Source: Sphingopyxis panaciterrae (GTDB taxonomy: Bacteria; Pseudomonadota; Alphaproteobacteria; Sphingomonadales; Sphingomonadaceae). From it: a stretch of DNA of 64,000 bases. The notes beneath the pieces are model-generated. The model was not told where the DNA came from, did not search any database, and worked only from the letters and a program-made list of their open reading frames with translations. Location of the stretch: positions 558,001 to 622,000 of the forward strand of contig NZ_JAASQN010000002.1 of NCBI RefSeq assembly GCF_011762125.1. Direction: 5' to 3'. This document shows positions 54,091 through 62,379 of this stretch, one piece after another. The position numbers and the translations under genes are program-made. Each line of letters begins with the position of its first letter. Positions within the stretch are counted from its first letter, which is position 1.

Positions 54091-54291
54091 ATGGAACCGA
54101 CGATCTCGGAGCAGCCCAACTACAGGCACTTTGTGGGGACGATCTTGGGAGGACTTAATTGGGTCGTGGCATATGAGCATGGCGTTCTGCACCATGAGCA
54201 TGTCGTTTCTTACGGGTTGTATGGCGGCGGCTCGGCTTCTCCAGATCGGTTTGGGCTCCTGCCCCATGCCGATCTCGCCGGCTCGCGATGA
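54091..54291 (+). CDS. Small hypothetical ORF after the dyad cluster
   Basis: 66 codons starting MEPTISEQPNYRHF. No family recognised. In its favour: the start is placed directly after a hairpin-forming stretch with regulatory appearance, and the composition is protein-like (GTILGGLNWVVAYEHG). Against it: no strong ribosome site other than GAGAGGA inside the hairpin, and other frames are open too. Confidence 0.25.
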   Translation: MEPTISEQPNYRHFVGTILGGLNWVVAYEHGVLHHEHVVSYGLYGGGSASPDRFGLLPHADLAGSR

Positions 54292-54474
54292 CCGGCGCGA
54301 CTGATGCCCCTCCGGGGGCAGCCGGCTGATCCGGGGCATTAGGTGTGCGGAGGCAATCGGAAACCTGCGTAGACAGCGCAATTTAACAGGGCGGCGCGGC
54401 ACGTCAGCTGTGGTTAGCAGGCGTCCAGCTGCCCATCGCGGACAATTTGAAGCGATCGAGGACGAGCATCTGGC

Positions 54475-55062
54475 ATGACCCTGCGCAAACGAGTCCCTTT
54501 CTGGCTGCTGTTCTCGCTGCCGGCGATTCTGCTGGCATTCGGGTTTCTGCGAGGCGCTACGCCGCCCCAGGAAATGCTCCACCCGAGTGGCGCGATGGCG
54601 ATCCGCATGATGGTGGCGGCGATGTTGCCCGGGCCTCTCATCGAATATTTGGGGCCCAACAGGTTCCTGAGCGGGTGGATCACGTTGCGCCGGAACTTCG
54701 GGGTAATCGCTTTCATCTACGCGCTGTTGCACCTTATCTTTTATGTCGCGGACACGGGAACGCTAGACGCGCAGCTGGGCGAACTGCCGAGGCCCGCGAT
54801 TTGGACTGGCTGGCTCAGTCTTGTCCTGATGGTCATTCCGGCGGCGATCAGTTTCGACGCCGCCGTCCGTGCGCTTGGCCGGCGTTGGAAGCGGCTGCAG
54901 CAGGTCTCCTACGGCGCACTCTTGTTCTCGATCGTGCATTGGGTGCTGCTGGAGTGGCACTGGATGTCGGCCATGGTCCATTTGATGCCGCTGCTCGTCG
55001 CCTGGACAATGCGGGCGGTGGCGCGCAGCCGGTGGCGACGGCTTCGATCCGCGTCCGCGTGA
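54475..55062 (+). CDS. MsrQ/YedZ-like haem membrane protein (ferric reductase-like transmembrane domain)
   Basis: 195 residues with six membrane helices. RRNFGVIAFIYALLHLIFYV, LQQVSYGALLFSIVHWVLL and AMVHLMPLLVAW carry the His residues expected to bind haem. WITLRRNFG and RRWKRLQQVSYG match the MsrQ/YedZ pattern. MsrQ passes electrons to the periplasmic methionine sulfoxide reductase MsrP, but no msrP is adjacent here, so the partner is unknown. A GAGGACGAG site precedes the ATG at 54475. Confidence 0.8.
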   Translation: MTLRKRVPFWLLFSLPAILLAFGFLRGATPPQEMLHPSGAMAIRMMVAAMLPGPLIEYLGPNRFLSGWITLRRNFGVIAFIYALLHLIFYVADTGTLDAQLGELPRPAIWTGWLSLVLMVIPAAISFDAAVRALGRRWKRLQQVSYGALLFSIVHWVLLEWHWMSAMVHLMPLLVAWTMRAVARSRWRRLRSASA

Positions 55063-55472
55063 GGGTCGAGGGGCGCCCAGACCGCTCCGCTGACGGACAA
55101 TCTCACCGGCATGAGATCGAAGACGACATGTCATCCGGTTTGTGGATGCTGCATGTCACGCGCAAAGTGAAACGGCTGCTGCGCAGACCGTGCTGCTCCT
55201 GCGTGTTTACTCCTATATACGCCGAAACGGTCCAGGTAAAAAGATCGCTCGGAAGCTCGAAATGACAAGCCGGCTCGCGACGCTTGGGCGCAAGTCGCGC
55301 CGAACGAACGGGTTTCGCCTATTGCGGAGCTGCCGGTCCTATCGGCCTGCTGCTTTCCCCCTGGATCCGGTGCAACTCTTGAGGCGAGGTTGCGCCTGCT
55401 ATGTCGAACAGGTTCCGCGTCGGCTTGCCCGATCAGCAGGACTCGCCTGAACGAGGAACGCGGAGTGGTTAC
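55063..55472. other. Intergenic region, no gene seen
   Basis: About 410 bases between the MsrQ-like gene and the epoxide hydrolase gene, same strand. No convincing gene or terminator. It probably carries the epoxide hydrolase promoter. Confidence 0.3.
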
Positions 55473-56456
55473 ATGAGCGACAATCTGGTGCCGGGGGCGG
55501 AGTTTACCCACATTCACAACGGCGACATATCGCTGCGCCTGGCACATGTAGGCCAAGGACCTCTTGTCCTCATGCATGGCTTCCCCGAGGCATGGTTTTC
55601 CTGGCGGCACCAGATGAAAGCGCTCGCCGATGCCGGCTATACCGCTGCGGCGTTTGACACGCGCGGATATGGAGGATCTTCGAAACCGGCGCCGGTGGAA
55701 GCTTATACAATGGCCGAAATGACCCGCGATATCTGCGCCGTCATCGACGCAATGTCTGCCGGCCCCGCCGTACTTGTCGGGCACGACGGGGGGGCACCGC
55801 AGGTCTATAACGCGGCACTGCTTCATCCGGACAAGGTTCGCGCCGTCGTCGGGCTTTCGGTTCCTGCGGCGGCTTATTCGGACAAGGTGCCGGACGAATT
55901 CTGGCCCGACGAACCGGGCAAGCCGGTCTTTTACCGGCATCTTCTGACCAAGCCCGGGGCCGAGCATGAACTGGAGGCAAATCCCAAGGAGTTCCTGCGC
56001 CGGTTTTACTACGCGCTGTCCGGTCTCCGTCCCGATGCGGTCGATGGCCTTGTGAGACCGGCCGGCACGCGCAATCTGGTTGCCGGTATTCCTGACGTCA
56101 CACCGGTAGGGCCGTGGCTCTCCGAGGCGGAGCTGGCCGCCTATGCGCAGAGCTTCGCCGACGGTTTCCGAGGGGCGCTCAACCGATACCGCGCCGCGCC
56201 ACTCGACCGCGCCACGCTGAGCCAGTACCGTGAAAAGATGATCACGCAGCCGGCGCTGTTCATCGGCGGGGGTCGCGATCCCATCCGCACGATCCTGGGA
56301 ACAGGCGATCGCTACGCCGATCCCCTCGCGCGCTGCACTGATCCGCGCGGCGCGCACATAATCGAAGGCGCTGGCCACTGGCTGCAGCAAGAAGCTCCGG
56401 AAGAGGTCAACGACCTTTTGCTGGCGTTCCTGTCCGAGCTCGACAATCCGCTTTAA
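55473..56456 (+). CDS. Epoxide hydrolase-like alpha/beta hydrolase
   Basis: 327 residues. The oxyanion motif LMHGFPEAWFSWRHQ (HGFP), the nucleophile Asp in LVGHDGGAPQVY, the charge-relay Asp in GGGRDPIR and the His in EGAGHWLQQE are the epoxide hydrolase / haloacid-dehalogenase-like set. AFDTRGYGGSSKP is typical. It opens an epoxide to a diol. The ATG at 55473 with GGAG eight bases before it is preferred over the upstream frame extension. It is convergent with the DLH-SnoaL gene. Confidence 0.9.
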   Translation: MSDNLVPGAEFTHIHNGDISLRLAHVGQGPLVLMHGFPEAWFSWRHQMKALADAGYTAAAFDTRGYGGSSKPAPVEAYTMAEMTRDICAVIDAMSAGPAVLVGHDGGAPQVYNAALLHPDKVRAVVGLSVPAAAYSDKVPDEFWPDEPGKPVFYRHLLTKPGAEHELEANPKEFLRRFYYALSGLRPDAVDGLVRPAGTRNLVAGIPDVTPVGPWLSEAELAAYAQSFADGFRGALNRYRAAPLDRATLSQYREKMITQPALFIGGGRDPIRTILGTGDRYADPLARCTDPRGAHIIEGAGHWLQQEAPEEVNDLLLAFLSELDNPL

Positions 56457-56804
56457 CACGGACCGGCAGCGAACATCGGCGCCGGGCGCCGTGGGCTATG
56501 AGCGCAAGGCATTTCGGCCTACCCGGGTCGGGAGCCGACAGGATTGTGCCATGACAATGGACATCGTCGCCAAGAAAGCTTGTTTTTCCTCGGATCGGCT
56601 CAGCGCCGATCGGCCAGCCATTCCGCATCGCCAGCGACAGGGCTCATTGACCAGAGCCAGAAGATGGCTGTTGCAGCGAGTGCTACGACAGAGCTTCAAT
56701 AACAGCTGCTATGCCGAGCGCGGCAGATCGGGCGCCGGCAATCGATCTCAGCCCAGATGTCGCCGACCGAGTGCGAACCCGCGATTTCGACAGCCATCTT
56801 TATG
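56457..56804. other. Convergent intergenic region, nothing recognised
   Basis: About 350 bases between two converging genes. A short CGGCGC-CGG-GCGCCG hairpin lies at 56477-56491, shortly after the epoxide hydrolase stop, but no T-run follows, so it is a weak terminator candidate. Confidence 0.3.
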
Positions 56805-58028
56805 CTATGCTACCTTGTTCTTGATGAGTTCATTCGAGGGTAGCGTTTCATCGATCAGTTTGCGGCCGCCTCTTGCGTCGACGACCGGCAGGTTTGTCTG
56901 ATCGATCAGACCCAGCTGGGCGAGAACGCTGGCCTGGTCCCAGTAGATATGCTCATGCCAGAGCTTGTCACCGCGAAACTTGACCACGGAGACCAAGGCG
57001 ACCTCGATGCGCCGGCCCGTCGGAGCGATGCCCGGCAACATCCAGGCAATTTCGACGCTGTGGGTGAAGGACAAAAGCGCCTCATCGACGACCTGCGTCG
57101 CCCCGACCGTTCGCGAGATCGGTATGCTGGTTATGTCGGGTGGATTGCTGTGCACGAAGTAGTTGGTATAGAAATGATGCAAATGCTGGCGGCCGATGCC
57201 CCCGGTCATGGTCGGGATGTGATTGACATATGGCTCGTCCACCATGGTCGCGATCGTGGCGTCGACGTCGCGGGTCTGGAATTCATGATAGATATGCATG
57301 TCCCACAAGGCCGCGAGATCATAATGCGGCCCGATTGCCGACTTCAGGACGGCCATCGTTCGTTCATGCGCTATGTTCGCCGCGGGCCGATTGAAATGAT
57401 CGCCCCCCTCGCGCGCGAATGCATGGTCGCACCCGGGATAAAGAAACAGGCTCGCGTCCGGTTTCGCGGCGAGCGCCTTGAAAATCTCTTCGCGCGCTTC
57501 GGCGGGGCAAAAGGAATCGAGCTCGGCGAAGTGGAGCGCCAGCGGGCAACGCAACGCGTCGGCATCTGCCAGCTTCTGTTCGATTCCTACGCCATAATAG
57601 CCGACCGCGACGTCGCAATCGGTTCTGCTTGCGGCAAGAAACGCCAGATTGCCCCCGAGACAATAGCCGATGACGCCGACCCCGCCGGTTACCTCGCCCC
57701 GCCCGCGGAGCGCATCGATCGCGGCCTGGACATCGTCTACGCCGCGATCCTCATCAAAACCCTGAGCCAGCTCGAAGGCCCGCGCCCAGTCTTGCGGAGA
57801 ATATCCGAGTTCGACCCCGGGTTCTTGCCGCCAGAACAGGTCGGGCACCAGCACGACATATCCTTCCTCGGCGAAGCTCTCCGCGACCTTGCGCATCGTC
57901 TCGTTCGCGCCAAAGATTTCCTGGCAGACGACGAGCCCCGGTCCGCTCCCGGACGGCGGCGTCGCGAGATAGGCGCCGAACTCACCGCTGTTGTCGGATG
58001 CGGTGATGCGGATCCGGGTCAAAGCCAT
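56805..58028 (-). CDS. Dienelactone hydrolase fused to a SnoaL-like (NTF2 fold) domain
   Basis: 407 residues. The N-terminal two thirds (about 5-235) are a dienelactone hydrolase: Glu37 in CQEIFGAN, nucleophile Cys123 in IGYCLGGNLAF, Asp170 in FAELDSF and His201 in PGCDHAF. The C-terminal part (about 235-400) is a SnoaL/NTF2-like cone (LWDMHIYHEFQTRDVDATIATM, TGGIGRQHLHHFYTNYFV, RGDKLWHEHIYWDQASVL). DLH opens lactones such as dienelactone to maleylacetate. The SnoaL part may bind the same or the next intermediate. The ATG at 58028 has GGGAGA six bases upstream. Last gene of the NTF2-oxygenase-BKACE operon. Confidence 0.87.
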   Translation of the reverse strand: MALTRIRITASDNSGEFGAYLATPPSGSGPGLVVCQEIFGANETMRKVAESFAEEGYVVLVPDLFWRQEPGVELGYSPQDWARAFELAQGFDEDRGVDDVQAAIDALRGRGEVTGGVGVIGYCLGGNLAFLAASRTDCDVAVGYYGVGIEQKLADADALRCPLALHFAELDSFCPAEAREEIFKALAAKPDASLFLYPGCDHAFAREGGDHFNRPAANIAHERTMAVLKSAIGPHYDLAALWDMHIYHEFQTRDVDATIATMVDEPYVNHIPTMTGGIGRQHLHHFYTNYFVHSNPPDITSIPISRTVGATQVVDEALLSFTHSVEIAWMLPGIAPTGRRIEVALVSVVKFRGDKLWHEHIYWDQASVLAQLGLIDQTNLPVVDARGGRKLIDETLPSNELIKNKVA

Positions 58029-58123
58029 TTTCATTCTCCCGAAGCCAGCCCAGCGATGGGCCGGAAGTTGATCGACTATTAGCCAGTTCTTGTGGCGACG
58101 CAGACAACCATATGATCCCGGCG

Positions 58124-59050
58124 TCAGAAACGGACGCGATCCGCACCCTTGAGACCGAGCATCGCACGCGCTTCTTCGGGCGTCGCGACGTCGAGCGAAA
58201 GCGCCTCCAATATGCCCCGAATGATCGTGACCTGCTCGGCGTTCGACCGGGCTAGCCTGCCCTTTCCGGCGTAGAGCGAATCTTCGAGGCCAACGCGCAC
58301 ATTGCCGCCGCTGATCGCCGCCATCGTCACGAACGGAAGCTGGTGCCGGCCCGACGCCATGACCGACCACTGATATTGATCTCCGAAGAGCCTGTCGGCG
58401 ATGCGCTTGGCGTGAATCAGATTCTCGGCATCCGGGCCCTGACCGCCCAGAATGCCGAAGATCGACTGGACGAAAAGCGGCGGGGTGACGAGTTTGCGAT
58501 CGAGGAAATGAGCCAGCGTATAAAGATGCCCGACATCATAGCATTCGAATTCGAAGCGCGTACCATGTCCCTGCCCAAGGTCCTGCAGGATATATTCGAT
58601 ATCCTTGAAGGTGTTTCGGAAGATCCAGTCGCGCGAGGCCTCGAGATAGGCCGGCTCCCAGGCGTTTTGGAACGTCTCGTATTTCTCGAGGATCGGATAG
58701 AGTCCGAAGTTCATCGATCCCATGTTCAGCGAGCAGAGCTCGGGCGAAGCACGTACCGCAGCCGATAGCCGGTCTTCCAGCGCCATCCCCTGCCCGCCAC
58801 CCGTGGTGATGTTCACGACGGCGTCGGTCGATTGCTTGATCCGCGGAAGAAATTGCATGAACACGTCCGGATCCGGGGTTGGCTGTCCAGTCCCGGGATC
58901 GCGCGCGTGCAGGTGGAGTATGGCGGCGCCCGCCTCCGCGGCTTCGATCGCCGAAGCGGCAATCTCGTCGGGCGTGACCGGCAGGTAGGCGCTCATGGTT
59001 GGTGTGTGGACCGACCCCGTAACCGCGCAGCTGATGATGACCTTGCTCAT
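58124..59050 (-). CDS. BKACE family protein (beta-keto acid cleavage enzyme)
   Basis: 308 residues. VIISCAVTGSVHTPTMSAYLP opens the barrel, the Zn motif is AAILHLHARDPGTGQP with the usual HxHxRD, and GGNVRVGLEDSLY carries the VGLED signature; SAYLPVTPDEIA and NFGLYPI are also typical. Activity: cleavage of a beta-keto acid with acetyl-CoA to acetoacetate and an acyl-CoA. AGGAA precedes the ATG at 59050. It lies 60 bases after the flavin oxygenase gene and 95 bases before the DLH fusion, so a ring-opened product may pass along these enzymes. Confidence 0.93.
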   Translation of the reverse strand: MSKVIISCAVTGSVHTPTMSAYLPVTPDEIAASAIEAAEAGAAILHLHARDPGTGQPTPDPDVFMQFLPRIKQSTDAVVNITTGGGQGMALEDRLSAAVRASPELCSLNMGSMNFGLYPILEKYETFQNAWEPAYLEASRDWIFRNTFKDIEYILQDLGQGHGTRFEFECYDVGHLYTLAHFLDRKLVTPPLFVQSIFGILGGQGPDAENLIHAKRIADRLFGDQYQWSVMASGRHQLPFVTMAAISGGNVRVGLEDSLYAGKGRLARSNAEQVTIIRGILEALSLDVATPEEARAMLGLKGADRVRF

Positions 59051-59110
59051 GGGAATTCCTAACAGTCCTGGAAAGACGGCGGTCGCGAAGGCGCTGCCGC
59101 AAGGCCGACC

Positions 59111-60307
59111 TCAGAGGAGGTTGGGATCAGGCTCGGCGCCGATCAGATGGCGGCCCGCGATCTGAAGCGCGATATCATAGTCGCAGACCGCATGCGCCGC
59201 GGCCCCGTGCACGTCGCGAAAACAGCGTTGAAGCGGGCTTGAGTCGAGAATGGCACCGCCACCGCTGGCCGCCATCAGCTCGTCGACCGCGCTGACGCAA
59301 AGCTTTGTGACGTAGGGGAGCATGGTTCGCCACCGTATGACCGTATCCATCTCTGCCTGCTCGCGGCTTTTGGCCTGCTCCTCGAACGCCCGCCACTCGT
59401 CTTCGAGTATCGCGCGTGCCGCCGTGATTTCGTGATGGGCATGCGCCAGGTGCATGAAGGCGGGCGGCGACAGGGCGACCTGCGCACCGGTATAGGCCCG
59501 CACCCGGCCCGCGAGGCGGTTTTTGTAATGGTCGAGCGCAGCCCGGGCGATGCCGAACGCAACGGCCGAAAATCCCGAGGCGAATATCGACTGGAACGGG
59601 AGGGTGAATATATCGCCGCGATGCGTTCCGTAACCGCGCGCTGTCCCCGTGCCGAGCGCCAGCATCGTCTCCACACGATAATGGGGAACAAAGATGTCAT
59701 CGACGACGATATCCTTGCTCCCTGTGCCCTTGAGCGCCGCTGCGAACCAAGTATCGATGATCTCGAAATCGCTTCGCGGCACAGCGAACAATGCGTGCAG
59801 GCGCTGGCCGGGCTCGGGCCCGGCGAGATACCCTCCCAACAAAAGCCAGCTGGCATGGTCGCAGCCGCTCGACCAGTTGTAACGCCCGGAGAGGCGATAT
59901 CCGCCCTCGACAGGCTCGACCTTGCCGATCGGCGCCACCGATGAGCCGACGAGGGCGTCCTGGTCGGAGCCCCAGATCTCTTCCTGCAGACGGGGATCAT
60001 AATAGGCGATGGCATGCGCATGGACGGCCATGAGCTGCGCCACCCACGCCGTCGAGGCGCAAACGGTCGCGATGTCGGACGCCGCTTGGAACATGACGCC
60101 GGGCGCGGCCTCGATACCGCCATATTGGACGGGTTTGAAGCCGCCCAGAAAACCTGCGTCCCGAAGCGCGCGCATATTCTCCACCGGCACGACGCGCGCC
60201 TCTTCACAGGCCACGGCTCTCGAGGCGATGTCGGGAAGAATGGCATGCACATTCCCGAGCATCGCAAGCGCCACATCTCTATCCGCAATCAGTTCCACGT
60301 CAGCCAT
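59111..60307 (-). CDS. Flavin-dependent monooxygenase, acyl-CoA dehydrogenase fold (HsaA/HpaH-C2-like)
   Basis: 398 residues. LRDAGFLGGFKPVQYGGIE, TVCASTAWVAQLMAVH, RYNWSSGCDHASWLLL, ALKGTGSKDIVVDDIFVP and a C-terminal CFRDVHGAAAHAVCDYD match the group D two-component hydroxylases rather than true acyl-CoA dehydrogenases. It would hydroxylate a phenolic or steroid-type ring with reduced flavin. No reductase gene is in this operon, so it must borrow one (22062 or 36944 in this window). It follows the NTF2-like gene and precedes BKACE. Confidence 0.88.
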   Translation of the reverse strand: MADVELIADRDVALAMLGNVHAILPDIASRAVACEEARVVPVENMRALRDAGFLGGFKPVQYGGIEAAPGVMFQAASDIATVCASTAWVAQLMAVHAHAIAYYDPRLQEEIWGSDQDALVGSSVAPIGKVEPVEGGYRLSGRYNWSSGCDHASWLLLGGYLAGPEPGQRLHALFAVPRSDFEIIDTWFAAALKGTGSKDIVVDDIFVPHYRVETMLALGTGTARGYGTHRGDIFTLPFQSIFASGFSAVAFGIARAALDHYKNRLAGRVRAYTGAQVALSPPAFMHLAHAHHEITAARAILEDEWRAFEEQAKSREQAEMDTVIRWRTMLPYVTKLCVSAVDELMAASGGGAILDSSPLQRCFRDVHGAAAHAVCDYDIALQIAGRHLIGAEPDPNLL

Positions 60308-60418
60308 AGCAATCCAAATCCCTAATGATGAAAGCCGTTACGCAGCCGGCATTCTGGTCGCTCCCGATCAGAGAAAGCCGGGCAAGTTTGCTTTTTTCCT
60401 CTTCAGGCGAAGGAGCGA

Positions 60419-60937
60419 TCACAGCGCCTCGGCAACCTGCTCGACCGATCCGCTCCGGGCGGCTCGATCCACGGAGCGCGCGTCGGCGGGCGTCTCCCGC
60501 TCCATCAGCCGCGGCATATGTCCGAACACGGGCAGCACATGGCGCTCCCGATAACGCCATCGGCCGTCAGCCTGCCTGAGAAGCGTATCCGAATAGTCGA
60601 GAATACAGACGGGGCAGGCGCTGGCCAGGGGATCGTCATCGGTCGCGAACAGCGTGAGGATGGACCGGCCGAGGGCGAGGCCATCGCTCTCGAAGACAAC
60701 CCATGAATTGGTGAACACATGGCGCGACGTGCGCGTGCCGCGCTGCCGCCGCCGCGCGTAGAAATCCTCGATCTGCGTGCGGCCTTCACACCAATGCCCC
60801 TCATAGCCGTACCGGCCGTCAGCAGTAAAAAGCTCGGGTACGCCGTGCCCGTTTTCATGATCGATCAACCAGGCGAAACGGGCGTTGAGCTCGGCGATTG
60901 CGGCCCTGTCGGCAGTCTGCGGGTCGGACTGGATCAT
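60419..60937 (-). CDS. NTF2/SnoaL-like protein (aromatic ring-hydroxylating dioxygenase small-subunit fold)
   Basis: 172 residues. IAELNARFAWLIDHENGHGVPELFTADGRY, then RTSRHVFTNSWVV and a strand pattern (ALGRSILTLFA, RWRYRERHVLPVFG), is the SnoaL-like cone. Such proteins act as isomerases, dehydratases or binding proteins in catabolic clusters. The ATG at 60937 has AGGAG eight bases upstream. First gene of the operon with the flavin oxygenase, BKACE and DLH fusion. TTGGTG-type site 3 lies 52 bases upstream of its start, the closest gene to any of the three sites. Confidence 0.85.
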   Translation of the reverse strand: MIQSDPQTADRAAIAELNARFAWLIDHENGHGVPELFTADGRYGYEGHWCEGRTQIEDFYARRRQRGTRTSRHVFTNSWVVFESDGLALGRSILTLFATDDDPLASACPVCILDYSDTLLRQADGRWRYRERHVLPVFGHMPRLMERETPADARSVDRAARSGSVEQVAEAL

Positions 60938-61254
60938 GAACGATGCTCCTGTTACCGCATCGGTAGATAGCCACCCGGACGCGCTCAATTGGTGTCCACA
61001 CCAAGCGCAATGGTGGGTGGAGCGAGGCATGATGGCGTGAACGCCCGGCAGGAGAGGAAAAGCGACGAAGGCAGGAGGTTACGCGCTCACACACCGCCGG
61101 AAATCGGGCTATCGGCGTGTCCCCGTCCATGGTCGCTGACACGGGTATCCGGCCGCGCTTCGGATAGCGCGCGCGTCGTCATCGCCTCACCGTCGGTGCC
61201 CGGTGGCGCCGCCTGTCATTGCATTCGCCGAAGTCTTGAGGAGGTTTGGAATTT
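60938..61254. other. Divergent regulatory region between NTF2-like and MDR genes
   Basis: About 320 bases. It contains TTGGTG-type site 3 (60989-61004) close to the NTF2-like gene. The remaining part should hold the MDR promoter. No further feature recognised. Confidence 0.5.
60989..61004. promoter_or_regulatory. Candidate operator, palindrome TTGGTGTNNACACCAA (site 3)
   Basis: TTGGTGTCCACACCAA is a perfect 7+7 palindrome with two central bases, flanked by CTCAA and GC exactly as at sites 1 and 2. It lies 52 bases before the NTF2-like gene start, suitable for repressor or activator action on that operon. Confidence 0.65.
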
Positions 61255-62286
61255 ATGGAAAACCGGCAATGGCTCTTGCGCAGGCGACCTGTCCGAATGT
61301 TGCGGGACGGCGATCTCGAGCTCGCCCCTGGAGACCAGCACGAGCGGGCGCTGCAGGCGGGGGAGATCCGCGTGCGCAATTTGCTGTTTCTGTACGCGCC
61401 CACGATGCGCAACTGGATGTCGGCGCGCGATGCCAGCCTGCATATGATCATTCCCTTGGGCGCCCCCATCCAGGCAATGTCGGCAAGCCGGATCGTCGAA
61501 TCGCGCCATCCTGCCTTCCCGGTCGGCTCGCGCATCGTCTCGACGAGCAAATGGAGCGAGTTCGACATCATCGACGCCGCGTCGGCTCCGCGGCTCATCG
61601 ACGAGGGAGTCACGGCGATCGAGGCTTTGGGCGCGTTCGGATTGAATGCCATGACGGGCTATTTCGGATTGATGCGCGTTGGCCGCCCGAGCCCGGGTGA
61701 AACGCTCGTCGTTTCGGGCGCGGCGGGCTCGACCGGATCGGTTGCAGCCCAGATCGGGAGGATCGCGGGATGCCGGGTCATCGGCATCGCCGGCGGCGCG
61801 GAAAAATGTTCGTGGCTTCGAAACGAGTGCCGGATTGAGGAGGTCATTGACTATCGGTCTGACGACGTATCGTCCGCACTGAAATCACTATGCCCGACGG
61901 GAATCGACATTTTTTTCGACAATGTCGGTGGTACCATGCTTCAGGCGGCAGTCGATAACATGGCAAAATTCGGAAGGATCATTCTCTGCGGGCAGATAGC
62001 CGGATACAATAGCGAAGACGATGATTTGCCGGCCTTCAGAAATATCATGCGGGTGATCTACGGCAGCATCAGAATTCAGGGCTTTCTGTTCGGCGACTAC
62101 CGCGACGAAGTCCCCGAGGCCATTGCCGATCTGATCGCATGGAGGCAGTCGGGTGAGATCGTCACCCGCGAGGATATCCGGACCGGTTTCGAAACGTTGC
62201 CGCTGCATTTCAACGCCCTTTTCGAGGGCACCAATCGCGGAACCTTGCTCGGTCTCGTCGATGAAGACGCCTATAGTTCGAGCTGA
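61255..62286 (+). CDS. NADP-dependent oxidoreductase, MDR family (2-alkenal/CurA reductase-like)
   Basis: 343 residues of the zinc-free medium-chain reductase group. LNAMTGYFGLMRVGRPSPGE, VVSGAAGSTGSVAAQIG (NADP site), EEVIDYRSDD, IDIFFDNVGGTML and GRIILCGQIAGYN are typical of leukotriene B4 12-hydroxydehydrogenase/CurA enzymes, which reduce the C=C of alpha,beta-unsaturated carbonyls. The ATG at 61255 follows GAGGAGG. It is divergent from the NTF2-oxygenase operon and may share its regulation. Confidence 0.92.
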   Translation: MENRQWLLRRRPVRMLRDGDLELAPGDQHERALQAGEIRVRNLLFLYAPTMRNWMSARDASLHMIIPLGAPIQAMSASRIVESRHPAFPVGSRIVSTSKWSEFDIIDAASAPRLIDEGVTAIEALGAFGLNAMTGYFGLMRVGRPSPGETLVVSGAAGSTGSVAAQIGRIAGCRVIGIAGGAEKCSWLRNECRIEEVIDYRSDDVSSALKSLCPTGIDIFFDNVGGTMLQAAVDNMAKFGRIILCGQIAGYNSEDDDLPAFRNIMRVIYGSIRIQGFLFGDYRDEVPEAIADLIAWRQSGEIVTREDIRTGFETLPLHFNALFEGTNRGTLLGLVDEDAYSSS

Positions 62287-62379
62287 CGGTCACGCCCCAC
62301 GACGTGCTTGCCATCGCGCGCGTATGCTGCGGCCGCTGACGGGAAGCTGCGGCTGAGGTTTCCTCAGGCTCATTCGCCC

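Larger units (their letters stand above)
53586..54474. other. Long intergenic region with palindromes between gentisate operon and MsrQ-like gene
   Basis: About 890 bases. It holds TTGGTG-type site 2 at 53823-53838 and a cluster of dyads at 53983-54088. An ORF at 54091-54291 (66 codons) starts right after the last dyad. It has no recognisable family and I do not call it as a firm gene. The part after 54300 shows nothing recognisable. Confidence 0.45.

Noticed and set aside
55131..56459. Minus-strand open frame of 442 codons opposite the epoxide hydrolase
   Set aside because: Antisense to an enzyme with a full catalytic set; no protein features of its own.
62353..62367. CTGAGG-TTT-CCTCAG hairpin as a terminator between the MDR and NmrA genes
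   Set aside because: The stem is only 6 bp and no T-run follows on either strand.
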